From the NCBI GenBank assembly GCA_009731375.1, contig BJOX01000368.1, positions 499,336-535,938 on the forward strand: 36,603 bases of DNA, in the 5' to 3' direction. Shown piece after piece: positions 14,971 through 22,282 of the stretch. Made by a program: the position numbers and the translations under genes. The notes under the pieces are model-generated. The model had not been told where the DNA came from. It did not search any database and was given only the letters and a program-made list of their open reading frames with translations. Position 1 is the stretch's first letter, and every line of letters starts with the position of its first letter. Source of the DNA: Paulinella micropora (lineage: Eukaryota > Cercozoa > Imbricatea > Euglyphida).

Positions 14971-16218
14971 ATGTCCTCTCATCAGAGAAATTTGATAGCT
15001 CAAAATCCGGACGGAGACTTTATAAACCTAAAGGTCGGATATGACGGACACATTGAAACTAATAATATGAAAACCGCTTTCGGCGAAGCATTAACTAGTC
15101 AATTAACGCCCGTCGTCCAGGAGATTTTTCCTTATACCATCAATACGCGAATATGGACGAAGACCGAAACGAAATCCACAGTTTCATTTTCGAGTAATAT
15201 GGCAGAGTTGAAGACACAAGCAGACGCGACGAGTAGTGCGGAGTTGGTAAGCAAAAAAAGAATTAAATACAGAACGGGTATGGGCGTCCTGACTCGTTTC
15301 ACAGCTCTATGGAATACAGACGAGACTAAGGACTACTATTCATTCATCGGGATAGGAGATAGTGGATTAAATGATGGCTTCTATTTCTACAAAAGTTATA
15401 ATCAAGGAATGAATATTCTTCATTGTAAAGGAGGTGCTAGCTACCGCTATAATCAAGCAGCCTGGGATGACCCGTGCGATGGAAGCGCAGCTATGCCAGT
15501 CATCGACTTCACTAAAGGAAACGTATTTCAGATTTCGTTTCAGTATTTGGGATTTGGTGCTATAAGGTTTTATATTGAGAACCCTTCCACTGGAGAATTT
15601 CAACTAATCCACACTTTAAGATATGCTAATTCTAATTTAGGTGTGAGCCTGCGAAACACTACATTACCATTTTCTGCTGTTATGAGAAATGATAATGACA
15701 CAGGAATTCATTACCTTAAAACCGCGAGTGTTAGTATGTTTATTGAGGGGACTAACAACATAAACACTAGTATAACGAATGAAGTTGAAGGAACCAAGGC
15801 TGCGACTGCCACAGAAGGTCCTGTATTCAGTATTAGAAATAAAGCAGTGTTTGATAGTGCTGGTGCTAACATAACCAACTATTCAACCGTGTATCCTTCA
15901 TTGATAAGCATCACGAACGAGGATAGCAAAACAATTATCGCAAAATTAGTATTAAATGGAACATTAACAGGAGCGGGTTTTGCTGATGTTGATACCAAAT
16001 ATTCTATTGTAGATACGGACTCAAAAGCATCCGCCATCGCTGGGGGAACTACCCTTCTAAAGCTTTATATTACGAGCGGATCAAGCCAGATACTCAACCT
16101 TAGAAATTACGATATTCAATTGTCGCCGAGTGATATTCTATCATTTACACAAAAAACACTTTCTGGAGCTGGTGGCGGAAATGTTAATGTCATAGTTAAT
16201 TTTATTGAAGACCAATAA
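14971..16218 (+). CDS. Phage-like virion structural protein
   Basis: 415 residues. The first 220 follow the plan of a phage structural family: an AFGEALTSQ start (compare the DAFGRLR-type opening), a beta-rich part with STVSFSSNMAELKTQ, then KKRIKYRTGMGVLTRFTA, an IGIGDSGLNDGFYF segment and FEI-type strands (FQISFQYLGFGAIRFYI). The C-terminal half is a separate beta domain with GTLTGAGFADVDTKYSIVDTD, like a receptor-binding or decoration module. No signal or membrane segment is seen. With the S74 fibre it suggests a phage-derived or shared attachment apparatus. It is assigned to the virion because it follows MCP and shares its type of leader. Confidence 0.7.
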   Translation: MSSHQRNLIAQNPDGDFINLKVGYDGHIETNNMKTAFGEALTSQLTPVVQEIFPYTINTRIWTKTETKSTVSFSSNMAELKTQADATSSAELVSKKRIKYRTGMGVLTRFTALWNTDETKDYYSFIGIGDSGLNDGFYFYKSYNQGMNILHCKGGASYRYNQAAWDDPCDGSAAMPVIDFTKGNVFQISFQYLGFGAIRFYIENPSTGEFQLIHTLRYANSNLGVSLRNTTLPFSAVMRNDNDTGIHYLKTASVSMFIEGTNNINTSITNEVEGTKAATATEGPVFSIRNKAVFDSAGANITNYSTVYPSLISITNEDSKTIIAKLVLNGTLTGAGFADVDTKYSIVDTDSKASAIAGGTTLLKLYITSGSSQILNLRNYDIQLSPSDILSFTQKTLSGAGGGNVNVIVNFIEDQ

Positions 16219-16229
16219 TTAATTAATTT

Positions 16230-16260
16230 TGTAATATTTTTTTCTAATATAATATAGTAA
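16230..16260 (+). promoter_or_regulatory. Promoter-like motif before DUF3223 gene
   Basis: A TTTTTTT run followed by CTAATATAATATAGTAAAT, ending 3 nt before the ATG at 16263. The spacing is shorter than before genes that also carry a palindromic leader. Confidence 0.55.
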
Positions 16261-16262
16261 AT

Positions 16263-16892
16263 ATGTTTTACCGTCGTAAGTTATACCGTATTGGAGGGCT
16301 GCGATTTCCGACAAAAGCGTCTATCAAAACCCACATAAGAATACTTATAAGCAAATACGCTGATGGAGAAGTACTGAACCCAGAAGATAGCAATTTCGTG
16401 CGCGACCTTATAACTCATCATCCGGGCATAAAAGACGGCATCATTGACGTTGGAAGTAATTTGACGACAGGAAGCAAACACTTTCGTTCGGATGGTAAGC
16501 CGTTTTCGTGGAATTGCTGCGTCGACCTCGTGGGGCTTAGTGAAACAAAAAAAATGGCGCGAGTGATAAAAGACGCGAGCAGAAACGTGATAAGACCGCA
16601 GATACAAGAATATCTCGACCTTATGGCAATTGATGTATTCGTCGAACCCCGCTACGTGTGCGAAGTAAGTGGCGATATATATGAGCGGGTTAATGTCCAC
16701 GTCGACCATCACTTTGACATCATACAATTCAAAGACATCCTTCAACAATACTTGGAAGTTAATAGAGAAGTAGAAGTTGAAGACGGCTTATTGAAAGAAC
16801 CGCACTTTACTAAGTTTAGCGAATTCCACAAACAGAAAGCAATACTGCGAATAATACAAAAAGAAATCAATATTAGAGGAAAACTACGGTAA
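16263..16892 (+). CDS. DUF3223 (DCL-like) protein
   Basis: 209 residues. FPTKASIKTHIRILISKY, GEVLNPEDSNFVRDLI, HHPGIKDGI and SKHFRSDGKPFSWNCCVDLV follow the DUF3223 pattern. That domain is known from giant viruses, phages, plant chloroplast DCL proteins and the C-terminus of a plant RNA polymerase IV subunit. The molecular function is unsettled; nucleic-acid or nuclease-associated roles have been suggested. It converges on the next minus-strand gene and the two overlap by 9 bp at their stops. Confidence 0.85.
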   Translation: MFYRRKLYRIGGLRFPTKASIKTHIRILISKYADGEVLNPEDSNFVRDLITHHPGIKDGIIDVGSNLTTGSKHFRSDGKPFSWNCCVDLVGLSETKKMARVIKDASRNVIRPQIQEYLDLMAIDVFVEPRYVCEVSGDIYERVNVHVDHHFDIIQFKDILQQYLEVNREVEVEDGLLKEPHFTKFSEFHKQKAILRIIQKEINIRGKLR

Positions 16893-17072
16893 ATACTTTT
16901 TCACTTCATCTTTATTCTTAAACCAAGGCTGTTGAACTAGCAATTCAAGATACGGCTTGTCAATCTTGGCAACATCTTCAATTTTTTTATGTATATATTT
17001 TCCATATTGTAGAGTTTTATTTACTTCTTCCTCTTCGTCGGGAATTTCTTTTTTCGCTTCGGCTTCGCTCAT
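16884..17072 (-). CDS. Exonuclease-X C-terminal-like small protein
   Basis: 62 residues. An acidic N-terminus (EEEEVNKTL) precedes YGKYIHKKIEDVAKIDKPYL and a following LLVQQPWFKNKDEVKKYL. This is the short domain found at the C-terminus of exodeoxyribonuclease X-like proteins (FGKYKGK...DPxYLxWL). It has no catalytic exonuclease domain. It is a paralogue of the next gene upstream on the same strand. A T-run/TATA motif precedes it. A DNA- or protein-binding role is inference. Confidence 0.75.
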   Translation of the reverse strand: MSEAEAKKEIPDEEEEVNKTLQYGKYIHKKIEDVAKIDKPYLELLVQQPWFKNKDEVKKYLP

Positions 17073-17073
17073 C

Positions 17074-17096
17074 GTACCTATATTATATTAAAAAAA
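17074..17096 (-). promoter_or_regulatory. Promoter-like motif on minus strand
   Basis: Read on the minus strand: a T8 run, AATATAATATAGG, then the ATG at 17072. It copies the plus-strand motif before 16263, so the motif works with gene direction. Confidence 0.55.
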
Positions 17097-17107
17097 ATAA
17101 TCTGGGG

Positions 17108-17383
17108 TTATAAATATTTTTTCAATTCGTCTTTATTACTACACCACGGCTGACGAACTAACCATTCGATATATGGCTTATCAATCTTGGCAATGTCTTC
17201 TATTTTTTTGCCCTTGTATTTGCCGAAATGAAACACGTCTTTTGGTTGAGCATTTCTCATTTCTTCAATCGCTTTTATTTCGTCGTGGATTACCTTTTGG
17301 ACATCTTCCAACGAGAAGGATTTTTTTTCTCCTTCGATGGAAAGTTGTTGGAACTTCTCACATAGTCTAGTAAGGGTAGACAT
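17108..17383 (-). CDS. Exonuclease-X C-terminal-like protein, paralogue
   Basis: 91 residues. A helical N-terminal part (about 1-45) precedes FGKYKGKKIEDIAKIDKPYI and WLVRQPWCSNKDELKKYL, over 60% identical by eye to the 62-residue neighbour in the shared domain. A tandem duplication followed by N-terminal divergence is the simplest history. It lies 35 bp upstream of its paralogue on the same strand. Confidence 0.75.
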   Translation of the reverse strand: MSTLTRLCEKFQQLSIEGEKKSFSLEDVQKVIHDEIKAIEEMRNAQPKDVFHFGKYKGKKIEDIAKIDKPYIEWLVRQPWCSNKDELKKYL

Positions 17384-17424
17384 ATTATGGTGGTGGGGGT
17401 ATATAGTAGGCAGTATAAAAAAAT

Positions 17425-17449
17425 TAAAAATTAAATAATATAGAAACCC
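17425..17449 (+). promoter_or_regulatory. Promoter-like motif before lipase
   Basis: AAATTAAAAATTAAATAATA followed by TAGAAAC. The ATATAGAAAC word is identical to the one upstream of 14971. Here an A-rich stretch replaces the T run. Confidence 0.5.
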
Positions 17450-17451
17450 GT

Positions 17452-17477
17452 GGAGGTGCGGAGGCGAAGTCTCTGCG
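17452..17477 (+). promoter_or_regulatory. GC-rich hairpin repeat before lipase start
   Basis: GGAGGTGCGGAGGCGAAGTC followed by TCTGCG, one base before the ATG at 17479. Identical to the copy at 8892-8917, although the genes behind them are unrelated. This points to a copied module rather than shared gene ancestry. Confidence 0.85.
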
Positions 17478-17478
17478 A

Positions 17479-18168
17479 ATGTCCGAGTGGATTGTCTTCG
17501 TAAAAGCTTACTCCGCTAAGCATGGTATAAGCTACGGGGAGGCGTTGAAAAAGGCGGGTAAGGAGTATAGAAGGCAGAAGGGCGGTAGTGCGGAGTTGTC
17601 TGAGGATGTCTATTCGCCCTCGTCTGAACGAAAAGGGGCTGACGGATGGAAGCCTGTCGCCAGCAAAGAGAAATCGACAGTGTATGAGAAAGATGGTAAG
17701 GCTATAGTCGCATTCAGAGGAAGTGCGGATAAGCGGGACCTGCTAACCGACGTCGCGCTGGTAAAGGGAGTGTTAAAAAGAACCCCGAGATATAAAGAAG
17801 AGCAGAAGCTGGTTAATGAAGTCATAAAGAAATATGGTAAGGATAATGTAGAGCTGACGGGCCACAGTCTTGGCGGGACGATTGCGAAAGACCTGAGCCG
17901 CCAGACGGGAGTGAGGGCGACCACATACAACAAAGGCAGCAGCACGAAGGACCTCATTGAAGGAGTGATTGATCGAGTAGCCGCGAGGGTAAATCCGAAA
18001 GGAAAGAGGGCGAAGACGGCGAAGCTAACCACGAACTACCGAACCGCATTCGACCCCGTTTCATTACTAGGGGCGACGGCGGTAAATACTAAGTTAGTGA
18101 AGCCGACGAGGGGAGTTCATACTATTAGAAGCTTCAAGGGTAAAGGAGCCAAAAAAATATATCTATGA
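17479..18168 (+). CDS. Class-3 lipase-like protein
   Basis: 229 residues. The N-terminal 36 residues (WIVFVKAYSAKHGISYGEAL, ending YRRQKGG) are a small helical module common at termini of giant-virus and PLV proteins. The alpha/beta-hydrolase part has an oxyanion segment VAFRGS (77-82), the nucleophile elbow GHSLGG with Ser130, Asp192 in FDPVSLL and His214 in GVHTIRSF, so the full triad is present. Lipids or phospholipids are the likely substrates. In a virion this could help escape from a vesicle or cross a membrane (inference). No signal peptide is seen. It abuts the polymerase gene: the stop codons touch with no gap. Confidence 0.88.
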   Translation: MSEWIVFVKAYSAKHGISYGEALKKAGKEYRRQKGGSAELSEDVYSPSSERKGADGWKPVASKEKSTVYEKDGKAIVAFRGSADKRDLLTDVALVKGVLKRTPRYKEEQKLVNEVIKKYGKDNVELTGHSLGGTIAKDLSRQTGVRATTYNKGSSTKDLIEGVIDRVAARVNPKGKRAKTAKLTTNYRTAFDPVSLLGATAVNTKLVKPTRGVHTIRSFKGKGAKKIYL

Positions 18169-21100
18169 TTAATTAAGTTTAAAGCCGAGCGGGATGCTAT
18201 CGTTATCGTTAATGAACTTACGACCCGCCCACTTGTTCTCATTAACTTGTTTTTTAACATTTGTCATATGTAAAATGCTGAAGTGCGGGACTTGTTGTTG
18301 TTTGCTGTTTCTATCGATGTGTATTTTTTTCATTTGGAAGTCCTTAACGTTTTCAATGCTACCGCCTTTATCCATCTTATCATATACATCATAACTTAGC
18401 TGTTTAGCATCTAAGCCTTTACCCCTAAAGTGGAAGTATCTTTTAACTCCATTTTCAGCCGTTTCTATATGAACTCCCTTCGCTATGTGCTTGAGGTCGT
18501 TTTTGGTCATTCCTTCCGTAAAGGCGTCCTTCGTTGTAAATTCTAACATATACAATTTTGGCGCTATCCATATACCTTTTATAATCTTACATCCATCGCC
18601 TAAGTCATCGCTTATACCTCCCAGTTGCTTGTTGCCCATATTCTTTACATACTTGGCACATCTCGCGTGTATTTGGAGGCTGTCGGTGTCGGTGTAGTAA
18701 AAGTCGTCCGCGATAGTTCTGTTCGGGTTGGCTTCCTTTATATAGTTGAACATAATGCGGCGGCTGTATGCGAGTATGAATGCCCCGTAGTGTGAAGGCT
18801 TCGTTATGCTACTCTCTAATAATATTGGATTACGAGGTAGACCTGATATGTGCCATAAATCTTTTCCTTGTTTGTCCGTAAATTTAACGATGTCAGTTAT
18901 TTGATTACTACTCCAGAATTTCCAGTATTCTTCGTTAGTCTGTATATATGTTGTTATTGAAGGTATGGGGCGTTGTATCATCTTACCGTATAGACTATTC
19001 ATAAACAGCTTAGCAAGTAGATATTGCGGGCTACCTTTCTCAGCATTTTCCTTCGCCTTAAACATATCGTCTATGTATTTGGCAAAGACACATTCAGATT
19101 TTACAGTGTAGTATCCTTTATGAATGCTGACCGTATAACCTTCGGCTACCATATCTTCGATATCTACACTAGTCAGCCATTGGTCCTTCATATCCTCTAG
19201 TCGCCATTTAAGAGAGCCCATATGGTCCCGCTGTCCAATTCTGGAGTGTAGTATATTTTTTGGTGAGACGTAGTCAAGGTTGTAAATACCGATTTGAAGG
19301 TTCCGAGGGTCAAACGGGCCGATTGCTTCCAGTATATCGCCGACCATAAAAGCTAACAACATCGCGGTTGGATACAACGATACGACGTCGGCATCCACGA
19401 GATAATCGTCTATGTCGTCAAAGGTGATCTGTTTTTTCAAATATCGTTCATACTGAGCTGAAATGAACCGCCTCTTAGACGGGTAAGTCCTTCCGCCGAT
19501 AATGGCTTTTCTAAAGGCTCTTTCCTGTTCCACAGTTGGAAGTCTTACTTCGTATTTACCATCTACATATTTTTTCCATATGTTGAAAGCGAGACTTGAA
19601 GTTGAAATATATGAAGTTAGATTAACCTTATGAGCTGTAAATATCGTCGTGTTTAACTTATCGTATAATTCCTTCAAACCCATAACATCATTCCTTAGAT
19701 AAGTCAGACAGTCCTGCTTCATCTTTTCTTCCATATCTTCCCATCTGCGGGCTTGCTCGTGGTCGAAGTCTCCCTTAAGCACTGAACAACCCATGCTTTC
19801 AAGATTTGCTTTCAGACTTCCTTGAGTGTGCTTACACATATCCCACATCTTGACATTTTCAAACTCTAAGCAGATGATAGAGCCGTTGTTAATTTTTGAC
19901 GACTTAATCTTAATAACCCTTTTGATTAATTCTTGGTGTATGAAGTAGTGGTCAAAGTTCGCTCCGTTAAAACCATTAACATATAGAACGGGCGGTTTGT
20001 CATTTTTACATTTCGGCTCCCATCCTTCTTTTATATGGCTGCCTCGTTTTATTATAAGGTCCACGAATTGGCTTATACAGTCTTTACCGGCTATGTATTT
20101 GAAACCCTCAGAACCCTGAGTATATCCGACTATGTAGCATTCGTGGATATCGTAGCCGTTTGCGATGGTTGTATTTCTAAATGTTTCCAAATCGTAATGG
20201 AGGATTTTGTCGTTGTTTATTCGTTCTTCCGTGTGGAACTTAGTTATTAGGTGTCTTTTACCATTCTTCTTCAATCTAATGTCCGCATATTTTTTCCTGT
20301 TAAGATTACAGGTATGTTTCTTCAGGTATAATTGTAGGCAGTCCTCGCAACGCTTTTTGAATTGCTTAACCAGTCCATAGTAGTGGTTATTTTCTAAAAA
20401 GATTAGTTTATCGGGTTCCTGTCCTTCTTCATTGGTGCTGACTGTTTGCTTCATAACGTGGTCTGTTATTTCGTATGTTTTCCCTTCTTTTTTGTATTTG
20501 TTCAATATTTGGACTGCTATTGAAAATGGTATGGGGGAGTTTGGAGGAAGGTTGAATTCTGCTCTGACAATATTACATTGATTCTTGTTAATCGGATGAA
20601 TATTTAGAATATCCTTACATAAGAAGAATAGGCAGTTGTTGTTTTTGCTTGGTGGAGATATTTTTACTCCTTCTTCAACTTTCTCCTTTTTCTCTCTTGT
20701 ACCTTCATAGCATCCTCCGCCGTTTTCTTGAACTATGGTTATTTCCACATATCGTATGGTTCTTTCATATCCATTCTCTCCTGCTTCAATATTGTTTATG
20801 TTGAATTCGTTCAGAGCATCCATAAATACTGTGTCGTATTGGCGGAGTTGAAACGAATTAAAACTTTTCTTTTTTAAATAGTGGTCGTATCGCTCATTAG
20901 CAGGAGCTGTGGAGTATGTTATAGATATATTGACGTCCGCATTAGCTGTCATCCCTTCCCTTCTAGCATATCGTATAGCGGGTATCAATACCTTCTCTTC
21001 TAGAGCATCAGTGTCATAGAAGCTTATATCTAAGTCCCTAAATTTGAATGTGAAAGAGTTCAGCCGGTTATCCCTCCTAACTTCGTACTCGTTTGCTTTA

Positions 21101-21288
21101 AACTCTCGCCGCTTTGCTTCTCGCGTCTTTGCCTCGCGGAGATTTGCTCTCGTATTACTACGGATGTTAGATAAAAGGTCTCGGCGGTTTCTTTTATCTT
21201 TCGTTTCAACTTTTCTCAGCTTAGCCTTAGCTTGAAGAAGTTGAACATATTGCTTGTTTGGTCTTGGTGGTAGAGGTGGTTTTGACAT
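18169..21288 (-). CDS. Protein-primed DNA polymerase B
   Basis: 1039 residues. Replicates the linear genome from the terminal repeats. The 3'-5' exonuclease motifs are LHYDLETF (about 365), FNGANFDHYF (about 444) and YLRNDVMGLKELY (about 532). The polymerase motifs are A in DADVVSLYPTAM (about 637), B in KLFMNSLYGKM (about 764) and C in YYTDTDSL (about 866); all catalytic acids are present. A CCHC-like cluster CEDCLQLYLKKHTC lies near 314. The extra N-terminal 300 residues could hold the terminal-protein function or a DNA-binding region, as in Polinton and adenovirus-like polymerases. A 7-bp palindrome lies 15 bp upstream of the ATG. Confidence 0.96.
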   Translation of the reverse strand: MSKPPLPPRPNKQYVQLLQAKAKLRKVETKDKRNRRDLLSNIRSNTRANLREAKTREAKRREFKANEYEVRRDNRLNSFTFKFRDLDISFYDTDALEEKVLIPAIRYARREGMTANADVNISITYSTAPANERYDHYLKKKSFNSFQLRQYDTVFMDALNEFNINNIEAGENGYERTIRYVEITIVQENGGGCYEGTREKKEKVEEGVKISPPSKNNNCLFFLCKDILNIHPINKNQCNIVRAEFNLPPNSPIPFSIAVQILNKYKKEGKTYEITDHVMKQTVSTNEEGQEPDKLIFLENNHYYGLVKQFKKRCEDCLQLYLKKHTCNLNRKKYADIRLKKNGKRHLITKFHTEERINNDKILHYDLETFRNTTIANGYDIHECYIVGYTQGSEGFKYIAGKDCISQFVDLIIKRGSHIKEGWEPKCKNDKPPVLYVNGFNGANFDHYFIHQELIKRVIKIKSSKINNGSIICLEFENVKMWDMCKHTQGSLKANLESMGCSVLKGDFDHEQARRWEDMEEKMKQDCLTYLRNDVMGLKELYDKLNTTIFTAHKVNLTSYISTSSLAFNIWKKYVDGKYEVRLPTVEQERAFRKAIIGGRTYPSKRRFISAQYERYLKKQITFDDIDDYLVDADVVSLYPTAMLLAFMVGDILEAIGPFDPRNLQIGIYNLDYVSPKNILHSRIGQRDHMGSLKWRLEDMKDQWLTSVDIEDMVAEGYTVSIHKGYYTVKSECVFAKYIDDMFKAKENAEKGSPQYLLAKLFMNSLYGKMIQRPIPSITTYIQTNEEYWKFWSSNQITDIVKFTDKQGKDLWHISGLPRNPILLESSITKPSHYGAFILAYSRRIMFNYIKEANPNRTIADDFYYTDTDSLQIHARCAKYVKNMGNKQLGGISDDLGDGCKIIKGIWIAPKLYMLEFTTKDAFTEGMTKNDLKHIAKGVHIETAENGVKRYFHFRGKGLDAKQLSYDVYDKMDKGGSIENVKDFQMKKIHIDRNSKQQQVPHFSILHMTNVKKQVNENKWAGRKFINDNDSIPLGFKLN

Positions 21289-21302
21289 TTTACCGTTATG
21301 TA

Positions 21303-21318
21303 TATCTTAGGTAAGATA
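21303..21318 (-). promoter_or_regulatory. Palindrome upstream of polymerase gene
   Basis: TATCTTAGGTAAGATA: 7-bp arms around two bases, 15 nt before the polymerase ATG. It is another member of the pattern of palindromes close before start codons. Confidence 0.55.
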
Positions 21319-21425
21319 CTTTTTCTAAAAATAATTAATTAATGTTTTTACCGTTATTATATGGCGCGTATGTCTTTAGATGAAAAATATTTTTACCGGG
21401 AACCGAAAAAAAATAATAATAGGGC

Positions 21426-21623
21426 TTATACCTGTATTTTACTCAGTCTATCTTCCAACTCTTGTATCTTCCTTTTGTATTCCTCTAATTCTTGCTTTTG
21501 CTTTAATGCTTTTGCTTTTCTTTCTTCCTTCAACCTTTCCTGGTGGCGGTAGTAGTATGCGAGAGCCTTCTCGTTATTTCTCTTTCGTCTTGCTTCTCCT
21601 TCGTACAGTTTTGGTCTTGGCAT
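21426..21623 (-). CDS. Small bZIP-like basic coiled-coil protein
   Basis: 65 residues: MPRPKLYEGEARRKRNNEKA, a YYYRHQERLKEERK basic stretch, then a heptad-like helix (LKQKQELEEYKRKIQELEDR) ending LSKIQV. A basic region followed by a zipper-type helix resembles a bZIP DNA-binding protein, so it may regulate transcription or bind the nearby terminus. It is the last gene before the right terminal repeat. An AT-rich TATA stretch (21627-21660) precedes it. Confidence 0.75.
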   Translation of the reverse strand: MPRPKLYEGEARRKRNNEKALAYYYRHQERLKEERKAKALKQKQELEEYKRKIQELEDRLSKIQV

Positions 21624-21626
21624 CTT

Positions 21627-21660
21627 CTGTATTATATTATAGTTTATATATTTTTATAAA
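21627..21660 (-). promoter_or_regulatory. AT-rich TATA stretch before bZIP-like gene
   Basis: On the minus strand: TTTATAAAAATATATAAACT then ATAATATAATACAG before the ATG at 21623. It is consistent with the element's TATA-like promoter style. Confidence 0.5.
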
Positions 21661-21684
21661 TGTAAAATAATTAATTAAATCATC

Positions 21685-21829
21685 TCATTTCTTGTCCTTT
21701 CTTGATTTCCTCTTGATTTCTTTATGATGTCGAATTTGTTGTTTAAAAATAGCTATTTGGGCTTAACGACACTTTTATTACAGGCATTTTCTGAAAAAAA
21801 TGACTGTAAAAAAAGTGTAATTATCTTCT
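21685..21829 (-). repeat. Right terminal inverted repeat
   Basis: Exact reverse complement of 537-681 over 145 bp, including both homopolymer runs of seven. The outer end is ...TTATCTTCT and the duplication TGTTTG follows. Confidence 0.95.
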
Positions 21830-21835
21830 TGTTTG
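21830..21835. repeat. Right target-site duplication TGTTTG
   Basis: Same hexamer as at 531-536. The interrupted (TG)n tract resumes directly after it. Confidence 0.85.
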
Positions 21836-22016
21836 TGTGTGTGTGTGTGTTGAAAGTTATGTGTGTTGGGAAAGTTAACTTTCCCAATAACTTTCTTTGG
21901 AAACCCAATAATTTTCTTGGGAAAGTTGACAAAACGGGGGTTGGTGTACGTATATTACCACCTTGCCTCTTCGAGATCGATGATGAGATATGGTCCCTTG
22001 ATATATGTAATATACA

Positions 22017-22061
<45 letters not shown>

Positions 22062-22282
22062 TCCTTCCTTCCTTCCTTCCTTTCCTTTCCTTTCCTTCCC
22101 TTTCCTTTCTTTTTCCTTTCTTTTTTCTTTCTTCCTTTCTTTTTTCTTTCTTAGGAGGGGGAGGGGGAGGGGGAGGAGGAGGATAAGAAGAAGAAGAAGA
22201 AGAAGAAGAAGAGGAGGAGGAGCAGGAGCAGGAGCAGGAGGAGCAGAAGAAGAAGAAGAAGAAGAAGAAGAAGAAGAAGAAG
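21836..22282. repeat. Host flank: CTTT, GGA and GAA microsatellites
   Basis: After the rest of the (TG)n tract there is 160 bp of ordinary sequence with repeated AACTTTC/CCCAATAA words. Then come (CTTT)n and (CCTT)n from about 22018, and a purine block (GGGGGA)n, (GAA)n, (GGAGCA)n to 22282. The abrupt pyrimidine-to-purine switch at 22152 could form a hairpin or triplex. No gene is seen. Confidence 0.8.

Larger units (their letters stand above)
537..21829. mobile_element. Complete integrated polinton-like virus
   Basis: A 21,293-bp element bounded by identical 145-bp terminal inverted repeats and a TGTTTG duplication. It encodes the hallmark set of polinton-like viruses: protein-primed DNA polymerase B, rve integrase, A32-type packaging ATPase, adenovirus-type cysteine protease, minor capsid protein and double-jelly-roll major capsid protein. 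It also encodes a fibre, a lipase and several small genes. Genes are on both strands, tightly packed and intronless. Base composition is far more AT-rich than the host exons to the right. All core frames are intact except the protease region, which is split over three frames. Calling it a PLV rather than a classical Maverick rests on general gene content and needs an MCP phylogeny. Confidence 0.95.
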
